From Virgisporangium aurantiacum (GTDB lineage Bacteria > Actinomycetota > Actinomycetes > Mycobacteriales > Micromonosporaceae), in NCBI RefSeq assembly GCF_016863635.1, contig NZ_BOPG01000058.1:1-64000 (forward strand): a DNA stretch of 64,000 bases, in the 5' to 3' direction. The notes below the pieces were generated by a model that saw only the letters and a list, made by a program, of their open reading frames with translations, did no database searches and was not told where the DNA came from. Below, piece by piece: positions 24,943-33,351 of this stretch (positions are counted from its first letter, which is position 1; every line of letters begins with the position of its first letter). A program made the position numbers and the translations under genes.

Positions 24943-26084
24943 TCTCCGGACGGGCCGCGATCGTCGGCATCGGCGCCACCGAGTTCTCCAAGGACTCCGG
25001 CCGCAGCGAACTCCGCCTGGCCGTCGAGGCGGTGCGGGCGGCCCTCGCCGACGCCGGGCTGCGACCGCGTGATGTGGACGGCATGGTGACGTTCACGATG
25101 GACAGCAACGCGCAGGTCGCCGTGGCCCGCGAACTCGGCGTCGGCGAACTGCGGTTCTTCAGCCACATCGGGTACGGCGGCGGCGCCGCGTGCGCGACGG
25201 TGCAGCAGGCGGTGCTGGCGGTCGCCGGTGGCGTGGCCGACGTGGTGGTCTGCTACCGGGCGCTCAACGAGCGCTCCGGACACCGGTTCGGACAGGTGTC
25301 GCGCGCCGCCGCGAGCATGCCGACGTCGTCGGGGGTGGACAACAGCTGGCACTACCCGATGGGGCTGGGCACCCCGGCCGCGACGGTGGCGATGGTCGCC
25401 CGGCGGTACCAGCACGAGTACGGCGCGACGAGCGCCGACTTCGGCCTGGTCTCCGTGACGGCCCGCAAGTACGCCGCGACGAACCCGCACGCCTGGTTCC
25501 ACGGGCGGCCGATCACGATCGAGGACCACCAGGCGTCGCGCTGGATCGCGGAACCGTTGCGGTTGCTCGACTGCTGCCAGGAGAGCGACGGCGCGGTGGC
25601 CGTGGTGGTGACGGGCGTCGAGCGGGCCGCCGACCTTCCGGTGACGCCGGCGGTGGTGCGCGCGGCGGCCCAGGGCAGCGGCGCCGACCAGTTCATCATG
25701 AACAGCTACTACCGCGACGACCTCGCCGGGCTGCCGGAGATGGGTGTGGTCGGCCGGGAACTGTGGCACCAGTCCGGGTTCGGGCCCGGCGACGTCCGGA
25801 CGGCGGTGCTCTACGACCACTTCACCCCGTACGTGCTGATGCAGCTGGAGGAGCTCGGGTTCTGCGGCCGGGGCGAGGCGCGGCACTTCCTGGCCGCGGA
25901 CCGGTTGCCGTTCAACACGCACGGCGGGCAGCTCGGCGAGGCCTACATCCACGGGATGAACGGCATCGCCGAGGCGGTGCGTCAGGTGCGCGGCACGGCG
26001 GTGAACCAGATCGAGGGTGACGGGCCGGTGCTGGTGACCGCCGGCACCGGCGTACCGACGAGCGGGTTGATTCTCAGCTCGTGA
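24939..26084 (+). CDS. ltp2: steroid side-chain retro-aldolase Ltp2
   Basis: The product is 381 residues from GTG 24939. It has a thiolase-like fold with typical Ltp2 text: AIVGIGATEFSKDSGRSE at the start, SHIGYGGGAACATVQQAV near residue 70 and LPFNTHGGQLGEAYIHGMNG near residue 328. It is not a true thiolase, since the nucleophilic Cys position is occupied within IGYGGGAAC. With the DUF35 half of ChsH2 it cleaves the hydrated C22 CoA ester to androstenedione-type steroid and propionyl-CoA. It ends the fadE34 operon and overlaps the convergent kstD by 11 bases. Confidence 0.93.
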   Translation: MISGRAAIVGIGATEFSKDSGRSELRLAVEAVRAALADAGLRPRDVDGMVTFTMDSNAQVAVARELGVGELRFFSHIGYGGGAACATVQQAVLAVAGGVADVVVCYRALNERSGHRFGQVSRAAASMPTSSGVDNSWHYPMGLGTPAATVAMVARRYQHEYGATSADFGLVSVTARKYAATNPHAWFHGRPITIEDHQASRWIAEPLRLLDCCQESDGAVAVVVTGVERAADLPVTPAVVRAAAQGSGADQFIMNSYYRDDLAGLPEMGVVGRELWHQSGFGPGDVRTAVLYDHFTPYVLMQLEELGFCGRGEARHFLAADRLPFNTHGGQLGEAYIHGMNGIAEAVRQVRGTAVNQIEGDGPVLVTAGTGVPTSGLILSS

Positions 26085-27726
26085 CCGGCACGTTCGCGAG
26101 GTCGAGCGCGGCGATGTAGCCGAACGTCATCGCGGGTCCGATCGTGGCGCCGGCGCCCGCGTAGCTGTGCCCCATGACGGCCGCGCTCGTGTTGCCGGCC
26201 GCGTACAGCCCGGGGATCGGCGTGTCGTCGGCGCGCAGCACCCGCGAGCGCTCGTCGGTGCGCAGCCCGCCCTTCGTGCCGAGGTCGCCGGGCACCATCT
26301 GGATCGCGTGGAACGGCGGCTTCACGAGCGGGCCGAGGCACGGGTTGGGACGGTTGCGCGGGTCGCCGTAGTAGCGGTCGTACGCCGAGTCGCCCTTCCC
26401 GAAGTCCTCGTCGTGCCCGCCGGCGGCGAACGTGTTGAACCGGGCCACCGTGTCCGGCAGGGCCGGCAGGCCGACCTTCGCCGCGAGACCGTCCAGAGTG
26501 GACGACCGGTGGATGATCCCGGCGTCGTACCAGCGCCGGGGCAGCGGCCGGCGCGGCGGCTTGCCGGCGAACAGGTACCGGTCGCGGTACTGCTGGTCGA
26601 AGACCAACCACGACGGGATGTGCGACACCTCGTCGGAGTGGTTGTCGTACATGGCGTGCACGACGTCGACGTACGGCGCGGCCTCGTTCACGTAGCGCCG
26701 GCCGGCGGCGTTCACGAGCAGGCACCCCGGGAGGCTGCGCTCGGCGAGGCAGAAGAACGGGCCGCTCGGCAACGGGAGCGACGGCCCCCACCACGCGTCG
26801 TCCATCAGGTCCAGCGCGGCGCCGAGGTCTCCGGCGGCGGTGATGCCGTCGCCGACGTTGCCGGGTGCGCCGACCGTCCACGTCGTACCGATGGGCTCGC
26901 GCTGGTACTTCCGGCGCATCGCCTCGTTGTGCTCGAACCCGCCGGTGGCGAGCAGCACGCCGCGGCGGGCGCGGATCACGCGGTCGGCCACGCGGATCCC
27001 GACGACGCGTTCGCCGTCGTACTCCAGGCCCGTCATCGCGGTGCCCAACCACACCGGGACGCCGGCCTCGGCGAGCCCCACGCGCAGCCCCGCCGCGAGC
27101 GCCTGCCCCAGGCCGAGGCTGCGCCGCCGCAACGCCTTCGACACGAGCCAGCGGCCGGCGACCCGGGCACCGGCCAGCGCGGCGCGCGGGTGCCGCGTGC
27201 CCAGGCTCAGCCAGCGGTAGTCGCGGGCGGTGACGGTGACGTTGTCGGTCGCGGCGATGTACGGGGGCGCGAGGTGGCGCAGTTCCGCGCCGAGCGCGCG
27301 TCCGTCGAACGGCCGGGGCTCGATGGTGCGGCCGGCCGGGCGTCCGCCGGGCGCCTCGGGATAGTAGTCGGCGTAGCCGGGCACCCACGCGAAGCGCGCC
27401 GGTGAGTGGGCGAGCACGAACGAGAGCATCGCCGGCCCGTGCTCCAGGAACGCGTTCCTCTTCGCGGCGGGGACGTCGGGGCCGACGACGTGCGCCAGGT
27501 ACGTCTCGGCGTCCTCGGCGTTGTCGGTGACGCCGGCCCGGCGCAGCACCTCGTTGCCGGGTATCCACAGCCCACCGCCCGAGCGTGCGGTGGAACCACC
27601 GAACGATTCGGCCTTCTCGACCACCACCACGCTGAGCCCGTGGTGCCTGGCGGCGAGCGCCGCCGTCATGCCCGCGGCTCCGCTGCCTACGACGACGACG
27701 TCGAACTCGTGCTCGTTCTCGGCCAC
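26074..27726 (-). CDS. kstD: 3-ketosteroid delta1-dehydrogenase, paralogue 2
   Basis: The product is 550 residues from GTG 27726. The FAD site is VVVVGSGAAGMTAALAA, followed by GGSTARSGGGLWIPGNEVL and YADYYPEAPGGRPAGRTIEP, nearly the text of mycobacterial KstD. The catalytic Tyr522/Gly526 pair lies in SYAGAG. The substrate-loop segment PPFHAIQMVPGDLGTKGG has Phe-His where copy 1 has Tyr-Tyr, so the two paralogues may differ in substrate. The start codon touches the KstR box at 27727, implying a leaderless transcript. The position next to ltp2 and hsaE/G/F parallels the mycobacterial locus. Confidence 0.92.
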   Translation of the reverse strand: MAENEHEFDVVVVGSGAAGMTAALAARHHGLSVVVVEKAESFGGSTARSGGGLWIPGNEVLRRAGVTDNAEDAETYLAHVVGPDVPAAKRNAFLEHGPAMLSFVLAHSPARFAWVPGYADYYPEAPGGRPAGRTIEPRPFDGRALGAELRHLAPPYIAATDNVTVTARDYRWLSLGTRHPRAALAGARVAGRWLVSKALRRRSLGLGQALAAGLRVGLAEAGVPVWLGTAMTGLEYDGERVVGIRVADRVIRARRGVLLATGGFEHNEAMRRKYQREPIGTTWTVGAPGNVGDGITAAGDLGAALDLMDDAWWGPSLPLPSGPFFCLAERSLPGCLLVNAAGRRYVNEAAPYVDVVHAMYDNHSDEVSHIPSWLVFDQQYRDRYLFAGKPPRRPLPRRWYDAGIIHRSSTLDGLAAKVGLPALPDTVARFNTFAAGGHDEDFGKGDSAYDRYYGDPRNRPNPCLGPLVKPPFHAIQMVPGDLGTKGGLRTDERSRVLRADDTPIPGLYAAGNTSAAVMGHSYAGAGATIGPAMTFGYIAALDLANVPVTS

Positions 27727-27740
27727 TAGAACAGGTTATA
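27727..27740. promoter_or_regulatory. KstR box between kstD and the hsaEGF operon
   Basis: TAGAACAGGTTATA matches the box fully. Read on the minus strand it begins TATAAC and ends immediately at the kstD GTG, giving a -10-like element 8 bases before a leaderless start. On the plus strand it lies 38 bases before the flavoprotein gene at 27779, so one box may control both directions. Confidence 0.83.
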
Positions 27741-27778
27741 GTTTTTCCGCGCGTGCCGCTATCGATGGAGGGCACCTC

Positions 27779-29371
27779 ATGAAGGACCTGCAAGCGGATG
27801 TCGTTGTCGTGGGATTCGGCGCCGCCGGCGCCTGCACCGCCATGGAGGCCCGCGAGGCGGGTGCCGAGGTGCTGGTGATCGACCGGTTCGGCGGCGGCGG
27901 CGCGACCGCGATGTCGGGCGGGGTCGTCTACGCCGGCGGCGGAACGACGGTGCAACGGGCGGCCGGGGTCGAGGACACCGTCGACGCGATGGTCGACTAC
28001 CTCCGGCAGGAGACCGGTGGCGCGATCTCGGAGGAGACGCTGCGCCGGTTCTGCGCCGGCAGCGCCGACCAGATAGCGTGGCTCGCCGAGCGGGGCGTGC
28101 CGTTCGAGCCGAGCCTGTGCCCGTACAAGACGTCGTACCCCACGAACCGGCACTACCTCTACTACTCCGGCAGCGAACTGGCCAACCGTGACATCGCGCC
28201 GCCGGCGCCGCGCGGGCACCGCACCCGGGGGCGGGGGACGTCGGGAAAGCTGTTCTACGCCCGGCTCGCGGCCGCCGCCCGGTCGCGCGGCGTGCGGGTG
28301 CTCGCGCAGACGCGCGCGGTGCGGCTGGTCACCGACGAGAGCGGCCGGGTCACCGGGGTGGAGGCGAGCACGCTGGCGGGGGCGCCGGCCTGGGCGCGGC
28401 TGACCCACCGGGTGCTGCACCGGTTCTCGGTCAAGCCGGGCCTCTACGTGCCCGCGCTCGGGCGCTCGCTGCACCGGCCGGTCGCGTGGATCGAGCGCCG
28501 CTTCGGGCGTCCCGTCAGCATTTCCGCCACCCGGGGCGTCGTCCTCGCCGCGGGCGGGTTCGTGTTCAACCGGCCGATGCTGCGCGAGCACGCACCCCTG
28601 TACCGGGGCGGGCTGCCGCTGGGCACGCCCGGCGACGACGGCAGCGGCATCCGGCTGGGCGTCGAGGCCGGCGCCGCGACCGACCGGCTCGACCGGCTCA
28701 CGATCTGGCGGTTCATCACGCCGCCGGCGGCGTTGCAGCACGGCGTGCTCGTCGACAGCGCCGGCCACCGGATCTGCGACGAGTCCCGCTACGGCGCCGC
28801 GATCGGCGACGCCATCATGCGCAGCGACAAGCGGAAGGCGTGGCTGCTCGTCGACCGCGAGATCCTGGCCGAGGCGCGCGGCCAGCTCCGTAGCCAGACG
28901 CTGTGGTTCCAGCGGGTGCAGGCGTCGTGGCTGCTGCGGAAGGACCGCGTCGCCGGGCCGACGCTCGCGGCGGTCGCACAGCGTGCCGGGGTCGACGCCG
29001 ACGCGCTCGCGGTGACGGTCAAGGACCACAACGCCGCCGCCGCGGCCGGTGCGCCGGACCCGGCCGGGAAGGCGCCGGACCTGGTCCGGCCGCTGGAGCA
29101 CCCGCCGTACTCGCTGATCGACTGCTCGATCCGGCCCCGCATGGCGCAACCGGCACCGATGCTCACGCTCGGCGGGCTGGTCGTCGACGAGAACACCGGG
29201 CAGGTGCGCCGCGCCGACGGGTCCCCGGTTCCCGGCCTGTACGCCGCCGGCCGCACGGCGGTGGGCGTGTGCTCGAACTCCTACGTCAGCGGGCTCTCGC
29301 TCGCCGACTGCGTCTTCTCCGGCCGGCGGGCCGGGCGCCAGATGGGAGGTCCGGATGCTGACCGAGGCTGA
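27779..29371 (+). CDS. FAD-binding KstD-like dehydrogenase, third paralogue
   Basis: The product is 530 residues from ATG 27779, with GGAGGG 8-13 bases upstream. The FAD motif is VVVVGFGAAGACTAMEA and the second FAD-binding region is GLYAAGRTAVGVCSNSYVSG. It belongs to the fumarate reductase/KstD flavoprotein superfamily, but the C-terminal YxGxG tyrosine pattern of true KstD is replaced by SYVSGLSLADC. The best remembered match is the Rv0785-type FAD dehydrogenase. It heads the hsaE-hsaG-hsaF operon under a KstR box, so a steroid oxidation or reduction is likely but the reaction is unknown. Confidence 0.78.
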   Translation: MKDLQADVVVVGFGAAGACTAMEAREAGAEVLVIDRFGGGGATAMSGGVVYAGGGTTVQRAAGVEDTVDAMVDYLRQETGGAISEETLRRFCAGSADQIAWLAERGVPFEPSLCPYKTSYPTNRHYLYYSGSELANRDIAPPAPRGHRTRGRGTSGKLFYARLAAAARSRGVRVLAQTRAVRLVTDESGRVTGVEASTLAGAPAWARLTHRVLHRFSVKPGLYVPALGRSLHRPVAWIERRFGRPVSISATRGVVLAAGGFVFNRPMLREHAPLYRGGLPLGTPGDDGSGIRLGVEAGAATDRLDRLTIWRFITPPAALQHGVLVDSAGHRICDESRYGAAIGDAIMRSDKRKAWLLVDREILAEARGQLRSQTLWFQRVQASWLLRKDRVAGPTLAAVAQRAGVDADALAVTVKDHNAAAAAGAPDPAGKAPDLVRPLEHPPYSLIDCSIRPRMAQPAPMLTLGGLVVDENTGQVRRADGSPVPGLYAAGRTAVGVCSNSYVSGLSLADCVFSGRRAGRQMGGPDADRG

Positions 29372-30131
29372 ACGGTCCACAGTGGCCGATCGGCTCCGCG
29401 CCGCCGAATGCGACCGCGCGCCGATCCCACCGCTGACCGGGGAGTACCCGAAGCTCGACGCGGCCGACGCGTACCGGATCCAGTTGCACAACATCGCGCG
29501 GCGCAGTGCTCCGGTCGTGGGCCACAAGGTCGGCCTGTCGTCGCTCGCGATGCAGCAGATGATGGGCGTCGACGAGCCCGACTACGGGCACCTGCTCGCC
29601 GACATGCGGCTGCTTGAGGACGAGCCGGTCGACGCCGGCCGGTACTGCTACCCGCGGGTGGAGATCGAGGTCGGGTTCGTGCTCGGCCGCGACCTGCCCG
29701 GCGAGGGCTGCACCGAGGCCGACGTGCTCGCCGCCACCGAGGCGTTCGCGCCGTCGATCGAGCTGATCGACAGCCGCATCGTCGACTGGCGGATCAGCCT
29801 CGCCGACACCATCGCCGACAACGCCTCCTCGGCCGGGTTCGTGCTCGGCGCGGCGCGGGTCGCCCCGTCCACTGTGGACGTCCGGGCGATCGACGCGGTG
29901 CTGCGCCGCAACGGCGAGGAGGTGGCCCGGGGCCGCTCCGACGCCGTGCTCGGCGACCCGACGACCGCGGTGGCGTGGCTGGCCCGCACGGTGGCCGGGT
30001 TCGGCGTGCGGCTGCGCGCCGGTCACATCATCCTGCCCGGCGCGTGCGCCCGGGCCATCGACGCGCGGCCCGGCGACGCGTTCACCGCGTCGTTCACCGG
30101 GCTGGGCGACGTGTCGCTGATGTTCACATAG
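29355..30131 (+). CDS. hsaE: 2-hydroxyhexa-2,4-dienoate hydratase HsaE
   Basis: The product is 258 residues, overlapping the preceding gene by 17 bases. It matches the MhpD/HpcG hydratase family: VGHKVGLSSLAMQQMMGVDEP near residue 54 (key part GHKVGL) and YPRVEIEVGFVLGRDLPG near residue 98 (metal-binding Glu pair in EIEVGFV). HsaE hydrates the dienoate released by HsaD to 4-hydroxy-2-oxohexanoate. hsaG and hsaF follow in the pathway order's usual cluster. Confidence 0.93.
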   Translation: MLTEAERSTVADRLRAAECDRAPIPPLTGEYPKLDAADAYRIQLHNIARRSAPVVGHKVGLSSLAMQQMMGVDEPDYGHLLADMRLLEDEPVDAGRYCYPRVEIEVGFVLGRDLPGEGCTEADVLAATEAFAPSIELIDSRIVDWRISLADTIADNASSAGFVLGAARVAPSTVDVRAIDAVLRRNGEEVARGRSDAVLGDPTTAVAWLARTVAGFGVRLRAGHIILPGACARAIDARPGDAFTASFTGLGDVSLMFT

Positions 30132-30141
30132 GGGAGGCAGC

Positions 30142-31023
30142 ATGGTCACGGCGGCGATCGTCGGGTCGGGGAACATCGGTACCGACCTCATGCACAAGCT
30201 GCTGCGGTCGGAGCTGATCGATCCACTGTGGATGGTCGGCGTCGACCCGGAGAGTCCCGGGCTGCGCCGGGCCGCCGACCACGGGCTCGCGACCACGGTG
30301 GACGGTGTGGACTGGCTGCTGGCGCAGGACCCGTTGCCCGACCTCGTGTTCGAGGCGACCTCCGCGTACGTCCACCGGGCCAACGCGCCCCGCTACGCCG
30401 GGGCCGGCATCCGGGCGGTCGACCTGACCCCGGCCGCCGTCGGACCGGCCGTGGTGCCGTTCGTCAACCTCGACGCGCACCTCGGCGCGCCGAACCTCAA
30501 CCTCATCACCTGCGGGGGGCAGGCCACGATCCCCATGGTGCACGCGGTCTCCCGGGTGACCCCGGTGAGCTACGCCGAGATCGTGGCGTCGGTCGCGTCC
30601 CGCTCGGCCGGGCCGGGCACGCGGGCGAACATCGACGAGTTCACCCGGACCACCGCCCGCGGCCTGGAGACGATCGGCGGCGCGGGCCGGGGCAAGGCGA
30701 TCATCGTGCTGAACCCGGCCGAGCCGCCGACGGCCATGCGGGACACCGTCTTCTGCGCCGTCGACCCGGACGCCGACACCGACGCGATCACCGCGTCGGT
30801 GGTGGCGATGGCCGCCGACGTCGCCCGGTACGTGCCCGGGTACCGGCTGACGAGCGAACCGCAGTTCGACCCCGCCGCCGACGGGCGGGTCCGGGTCGGC
30901 ATCTTCGTGGAGGTGACCGGCGCCGGTGACTTCCTGCCGGCCTTCGCCGGCAACCTCGACATCATGACCGCGGCCGCCACCCGGGTCGGCGAGGAGATCG
31001 CCCGCACGTTCGTGTCCACTTAG
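30142..31023 (+). CDS. hsaG: acylating aldehyde dehydrogenase HsaG
   Basis: The product is 293 residues from ATG 30142, with GGGGAGG upstream. The Rossmann start AAIVGSGNIGTDLMHKL and the nucleophile Cys124 in LITCGGQATIP identify the BphJ/HsaG family. With HsaF it forms a channelling complex that turns propanal into propionyl-CoA using NAD and CoA. Genes hsaE, hsaG and hsaF are spaced by about ten bases. Confidence 0.95.
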   Translation: MVTAAIVGSGNIGTDLMHKLLRSELIDPLWMVGVDPESPGLRRAADHGLATTVDGVDWLLAQDPLPDLVFEATSAYVHRANAPRYAGAGIRAVDLTPAAVGPAVVPFVNLDAHLGAPNLNLITCGGQATIPMVHAVSRVTPVSYAEIVASVASRSAGPGTRANIDEFTRTTARGLETIGGAGRGKAIIVLNPAEPPTAMRDTVFCAVDPDADTDAITASVVAMAADVARYVPGYRLTSEPQFDPAADGRVRVGIFVEVTGAGDFLPAFAGNLDIMTAAATRVGEEIARTFVST

Positions 31024-31033
31024 GAGTGTCGTC

Positions 31034-32071
31034 ATGTTCTCGGAAGACCTCGACGTGCGGATCACCGACTCCTCGTTGCGCGACGGCTCGCACGCCAAGC
31101 GCCACCAGTTCACGGCCGCGGAGGTCGAGGCGGTCGTCACGGCGCTCGACGCCGCCGGGGTTCCGGTGATCGAGGTGACGCACGGGGACGGGCTCGGTGG
31201 CTCGTCGTTCACGTACGGCTTCAGCCACACGCCCGAGCAGGAGCTCATCAAGGTCGCCGTGGCGAGCGCACGCGCGTCCAAAATCGCTTTCCTCATGTTG
31301 CCGGGCGTGGGCCTCAAGGACGACATCCTCGCTGCCGCCGACAACGGCGCCTCGATCTGCCGGATCGCCACCCACTGCACCGAGGCCGACATCTCGGTGC
31401 AGCACTTCGGGTTGGCGCGGGAACGCGGCCTGGAGACCGTGGGATTCCTCATGATGGCGCACTCGTCGCCGCCGGAGGCGTTGGCGAAGCAGGGCCGCAT
31501 CATGGCCGACGCCGGCTGCCAGTGCGTGTACGTGGTCGACTCGGCCGGCGCGCTCGTGCTCGACCAGGTCGGTGATCGGGTGGCCGCGCTCGTCGCGGAA
31601 CTCGGCGACGACGCGCAGGTCGGCTTCCACGGCCACGAGAACCTGGGGCTGGGCGTCGCGAACTCGGTGCTGGCGGCGCGGGCCGGCGCGACCCAGATCG
31701 ACGGCAGCACAAGGCGGTTCGGCGCGGGCGCGGGCAACACGCCGGTGGAGGCGTTCGTCGGCGTCTGCGACAAGCTCGGCATCCGCACCGGCGTGGACTT
31801 CTTCGCGATCGTCGACGCCGCGGAGGACGTGGTGCGCCCGACCATGCCCGACGAGTGCCTCCTCGACCGGATGGCGCTCATCATGGGCTACGCCGGGGTG
31901 TACTCGAGCTTCCTCAAGCACGCGTACACGATCGCCTCGCGGTACGGGGTTTCCGGCGCCGAGATCCTGGTGAAGGCGGGGGAGCGGCGGCTCGTCGGTG
32001 GTCAGGAGGACCAGCTGATCGACATAGCGCTCTCACTCGTAAGTGACCGTGACCGTGTCGGTGACCGGTAG
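31034..32071 (+). CDS. hsaF: 4-hydroxy-2-oxohexanoate aldolase HsaF
   Basis: The product is 345 residues from ATG 31034, with TAGGAG at 31021-31026. It is a DRE-TIM metallolyase: ITDSSLRDGSHAKRHQF carries the catalytic Arg-Asp, and GFHGHENLGLG the metal histidines. It splits 4-hydroxy-2-oxohexanoate into pyruvate and propanal, passed to HsaG. The last 39 bases overlap the convergent end of kshB, so the two transcripts are antisense to each other there. Confidence 0.95.
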   Translation: MFSEDLDVRITDSSLRDGSHAKRHQFTAAEVEAVVTALDAAGVPVIEVTHGDGLGGSSFTYGFSHTPEQELIKVAVASARASKIAFLMLPGVGLKDDILAAADNGASICRIATHCTEADISVQHFGLARERGLETVGFLMMAHSSPPEALAKQGRIMADAGCQCVYVVDSAGALVLDQVGDRVAALVAELGDDAQVGFHGHENLGLGVANSVLAARAGATQIDGSTRRFGAGAGNTPVEAFVGVCDKLGIRTGVDFFAIVDAAEDVVRPTMPDECLLDRMALIMGYAGVYSSFLKHAYTIASRYGVSGAEILVKAGERRLVGGQEDQLIDIALSLVSDRDRVGDR

Positions 32072-33064
32072 CGCCTGGCACGCGAGCGTGTAGCCGTCGG
32101 CGAAGTCCTCTTCTTCCAGCACTTCGTTGTTCACCAACTCGACCTCGCCGTCGAGCAGGCGGGTGGCGCAGGCGCCGCAGATCCCCTGCCGGCACGAGAA
32201 CGGCGGGTTGAGGCCGGCGTCCATGATGACGTCGAGCAGTCGCTTGTTCGGCGCCCACGGCAGCGTGTGGGTCTGCCCGTCGATCGTCACCACGGCGGTG
32301 TGCTTCGGTTCCCCGCTGTCGGCCTGTGGTTCGGCCGGCTCGAAGGGGTTCTCCAGCAACGACGAGAACTTCTCCACGTGGATCCTCCTCGTCGGGACCG
32401 ACAACTCGGCCAGGGCCTCGCGGGCCACCGCGAGAAACGCCTCCGGTCCGCAGATGAACACGTCGCGGTCGGCGTACAGGCGCAGCAACGGATTCAGGCC
32501 GGCGACGGTGGGCGGGCCCTGTGCGGCGTCGAACCGGTGCAGCACCCGCAGCCGGTCGGGGTGGCGGGATTCGAGCCGTTGCAGCTCGTCACCGAAAATG
32601 ACCGACGCGGCGTCGCGGTTGGCGTAGACGAGGGCGAGGTGACCGGTTCCCCGCGCCAGGGCCGCCTTCAGGATCGAGATGACCGGTGTGATGCCGCTGC
32701 CGCCGGCGAGCAGCAGCAGGTCACCGTCCACCGTGGACGGAGTGAAGAGACCGGCCGGCGGCAGCACCTCCAGCACGGCTCCCGCCTCGACGGTGTCGCA
32801 GATCCAGTTGGACGCGTGCCCGTCGACGACGCGCTTGACCGTGATCTTCAGGTGTTCGTCGATCCCGGGTGTGCTCGACAGCGAGTAGCACCGGGCGACG
32901 GACCCGTCCTCGTGCGGCACCCGGACCGTGAGGAACTGTCCGCACTTGTAGGCGAACGCATCCGTGAGTTCCGGCGGAATCTTGAGCACCAGTGACACCG
33001 CGTCGGCCGTCTCCGCGATCACCTCCACGATCGGCAGGCGGTGGTATGGCTGCCGCGCCGTCAT
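32033..33064 (-). CDS. kshB: ketosteroid 9alpha-hydroxylase reductase KshB
   Basis: The product is 343 residues. Domain order: FAD-binding (RCYSLSSTPG near residue 57), NAD-binding (LLLAGGSGITPVISILKAAL near residue 118) and a C-terminal plant-type 2Fe-2S domain (CRQGICGAC near residue 296, second Cys set before LACQA). It passes electrons from NADH to KshA. The start overlaps the stop of a 96-residue gene that itself overlaps kshA, so all three are translationally coupled, unlike mycobacteria where kshA and kshB are apart. Confidence 0.94.
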   Translation of the reverse strand: MTARQPYHRLPIVEVIAETADAVSLVLKIPPELTDAFAYKCGQFLTVRVPHEDGSVARCYSLSSTPGIDEHLKITVKRVVDGHASNWICDTVEAGAVLEVLPPAGLFTPSTVDGDLLLLAGGSGITPVISILKAALARGTGHLALVYANRDAASVIFGDELQRLESRHPDRLRVLHRFDAAQGPPTVAGLNPLLRLYADRDVFICGPEAFLAVAREALAELSVPTRRIHVEKFSSLLENPFEPAEPQADSGEPKHTAVVTIDGQTHTLPWAPNKRLLDVIMDAGLNPPFSCRQGICGACATRLLDGEVELVNNEVLEEEDFADGYTLACQALPVTDTVTVTYE

Positions 33065-33351
33065 GCCTGGCTCGTGGCGGCCCGGGCCTCCAGCCGTCCG
33101 TCGCGGGCCGCCCGCTCGATGGTGTCGCGCAGCGTGGCGCAGCCGTCGACGAGTGCGGTCGTCTCGCCGAGCGCGACCCGGGCGGAGAACTCGGCGCACT
33201 CCCGCACCGCGCGGGTGGTCCACTGGATGCTCGTGTGCTGCGGGCTGTTCTTCTTGACCCGCACCCGCGCGCCGCAGCCCGCGCAGGACAGCGTGCGCAG
33301 CCCGTCCTCCAGATACAGCCGTTGATCGGCGAGCGTTTCCGGCCGGTTCAC
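33061..33351 (-). CDS. small CxxC protein between kshA and kshB
   Basis: The product is 96 residues from GTG 33351. Its start overlaps the kshA stop (GTGA) and its stop overlaps the kshB start (ATGA). One zinc-knuckle-like pair CAGC is followed by basic GARVRVKK, then a helical region with ECAEFSARVALGETTALVDG and a late Cys. It is too short and poor in cysteine for a ferredoxin. The coupling suggests an accessory for the hydroxylase or its iron-sulfur centres; I do not recognise the family. Confidence 0.75.
   Translation of the reverse strand: MNRPETLADQRLYLEDGLRTLSCAGCGARVRVKKNSPQHTSIQWTTRAVRECAEFSARVALGETTALVDGCATLRDTIERAARDGRLEARAATSQA

Noticed and set aside
25982..29527. Very long minus-strand open frame (over 1,100 codons)
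   Set aside because: It is a frame shadow across kstD, the FAD dehydrogenase and hsaE genes; its translation is Arg/Pro/Ala-rich without domains, while the overlapping frames carry clear motifs.
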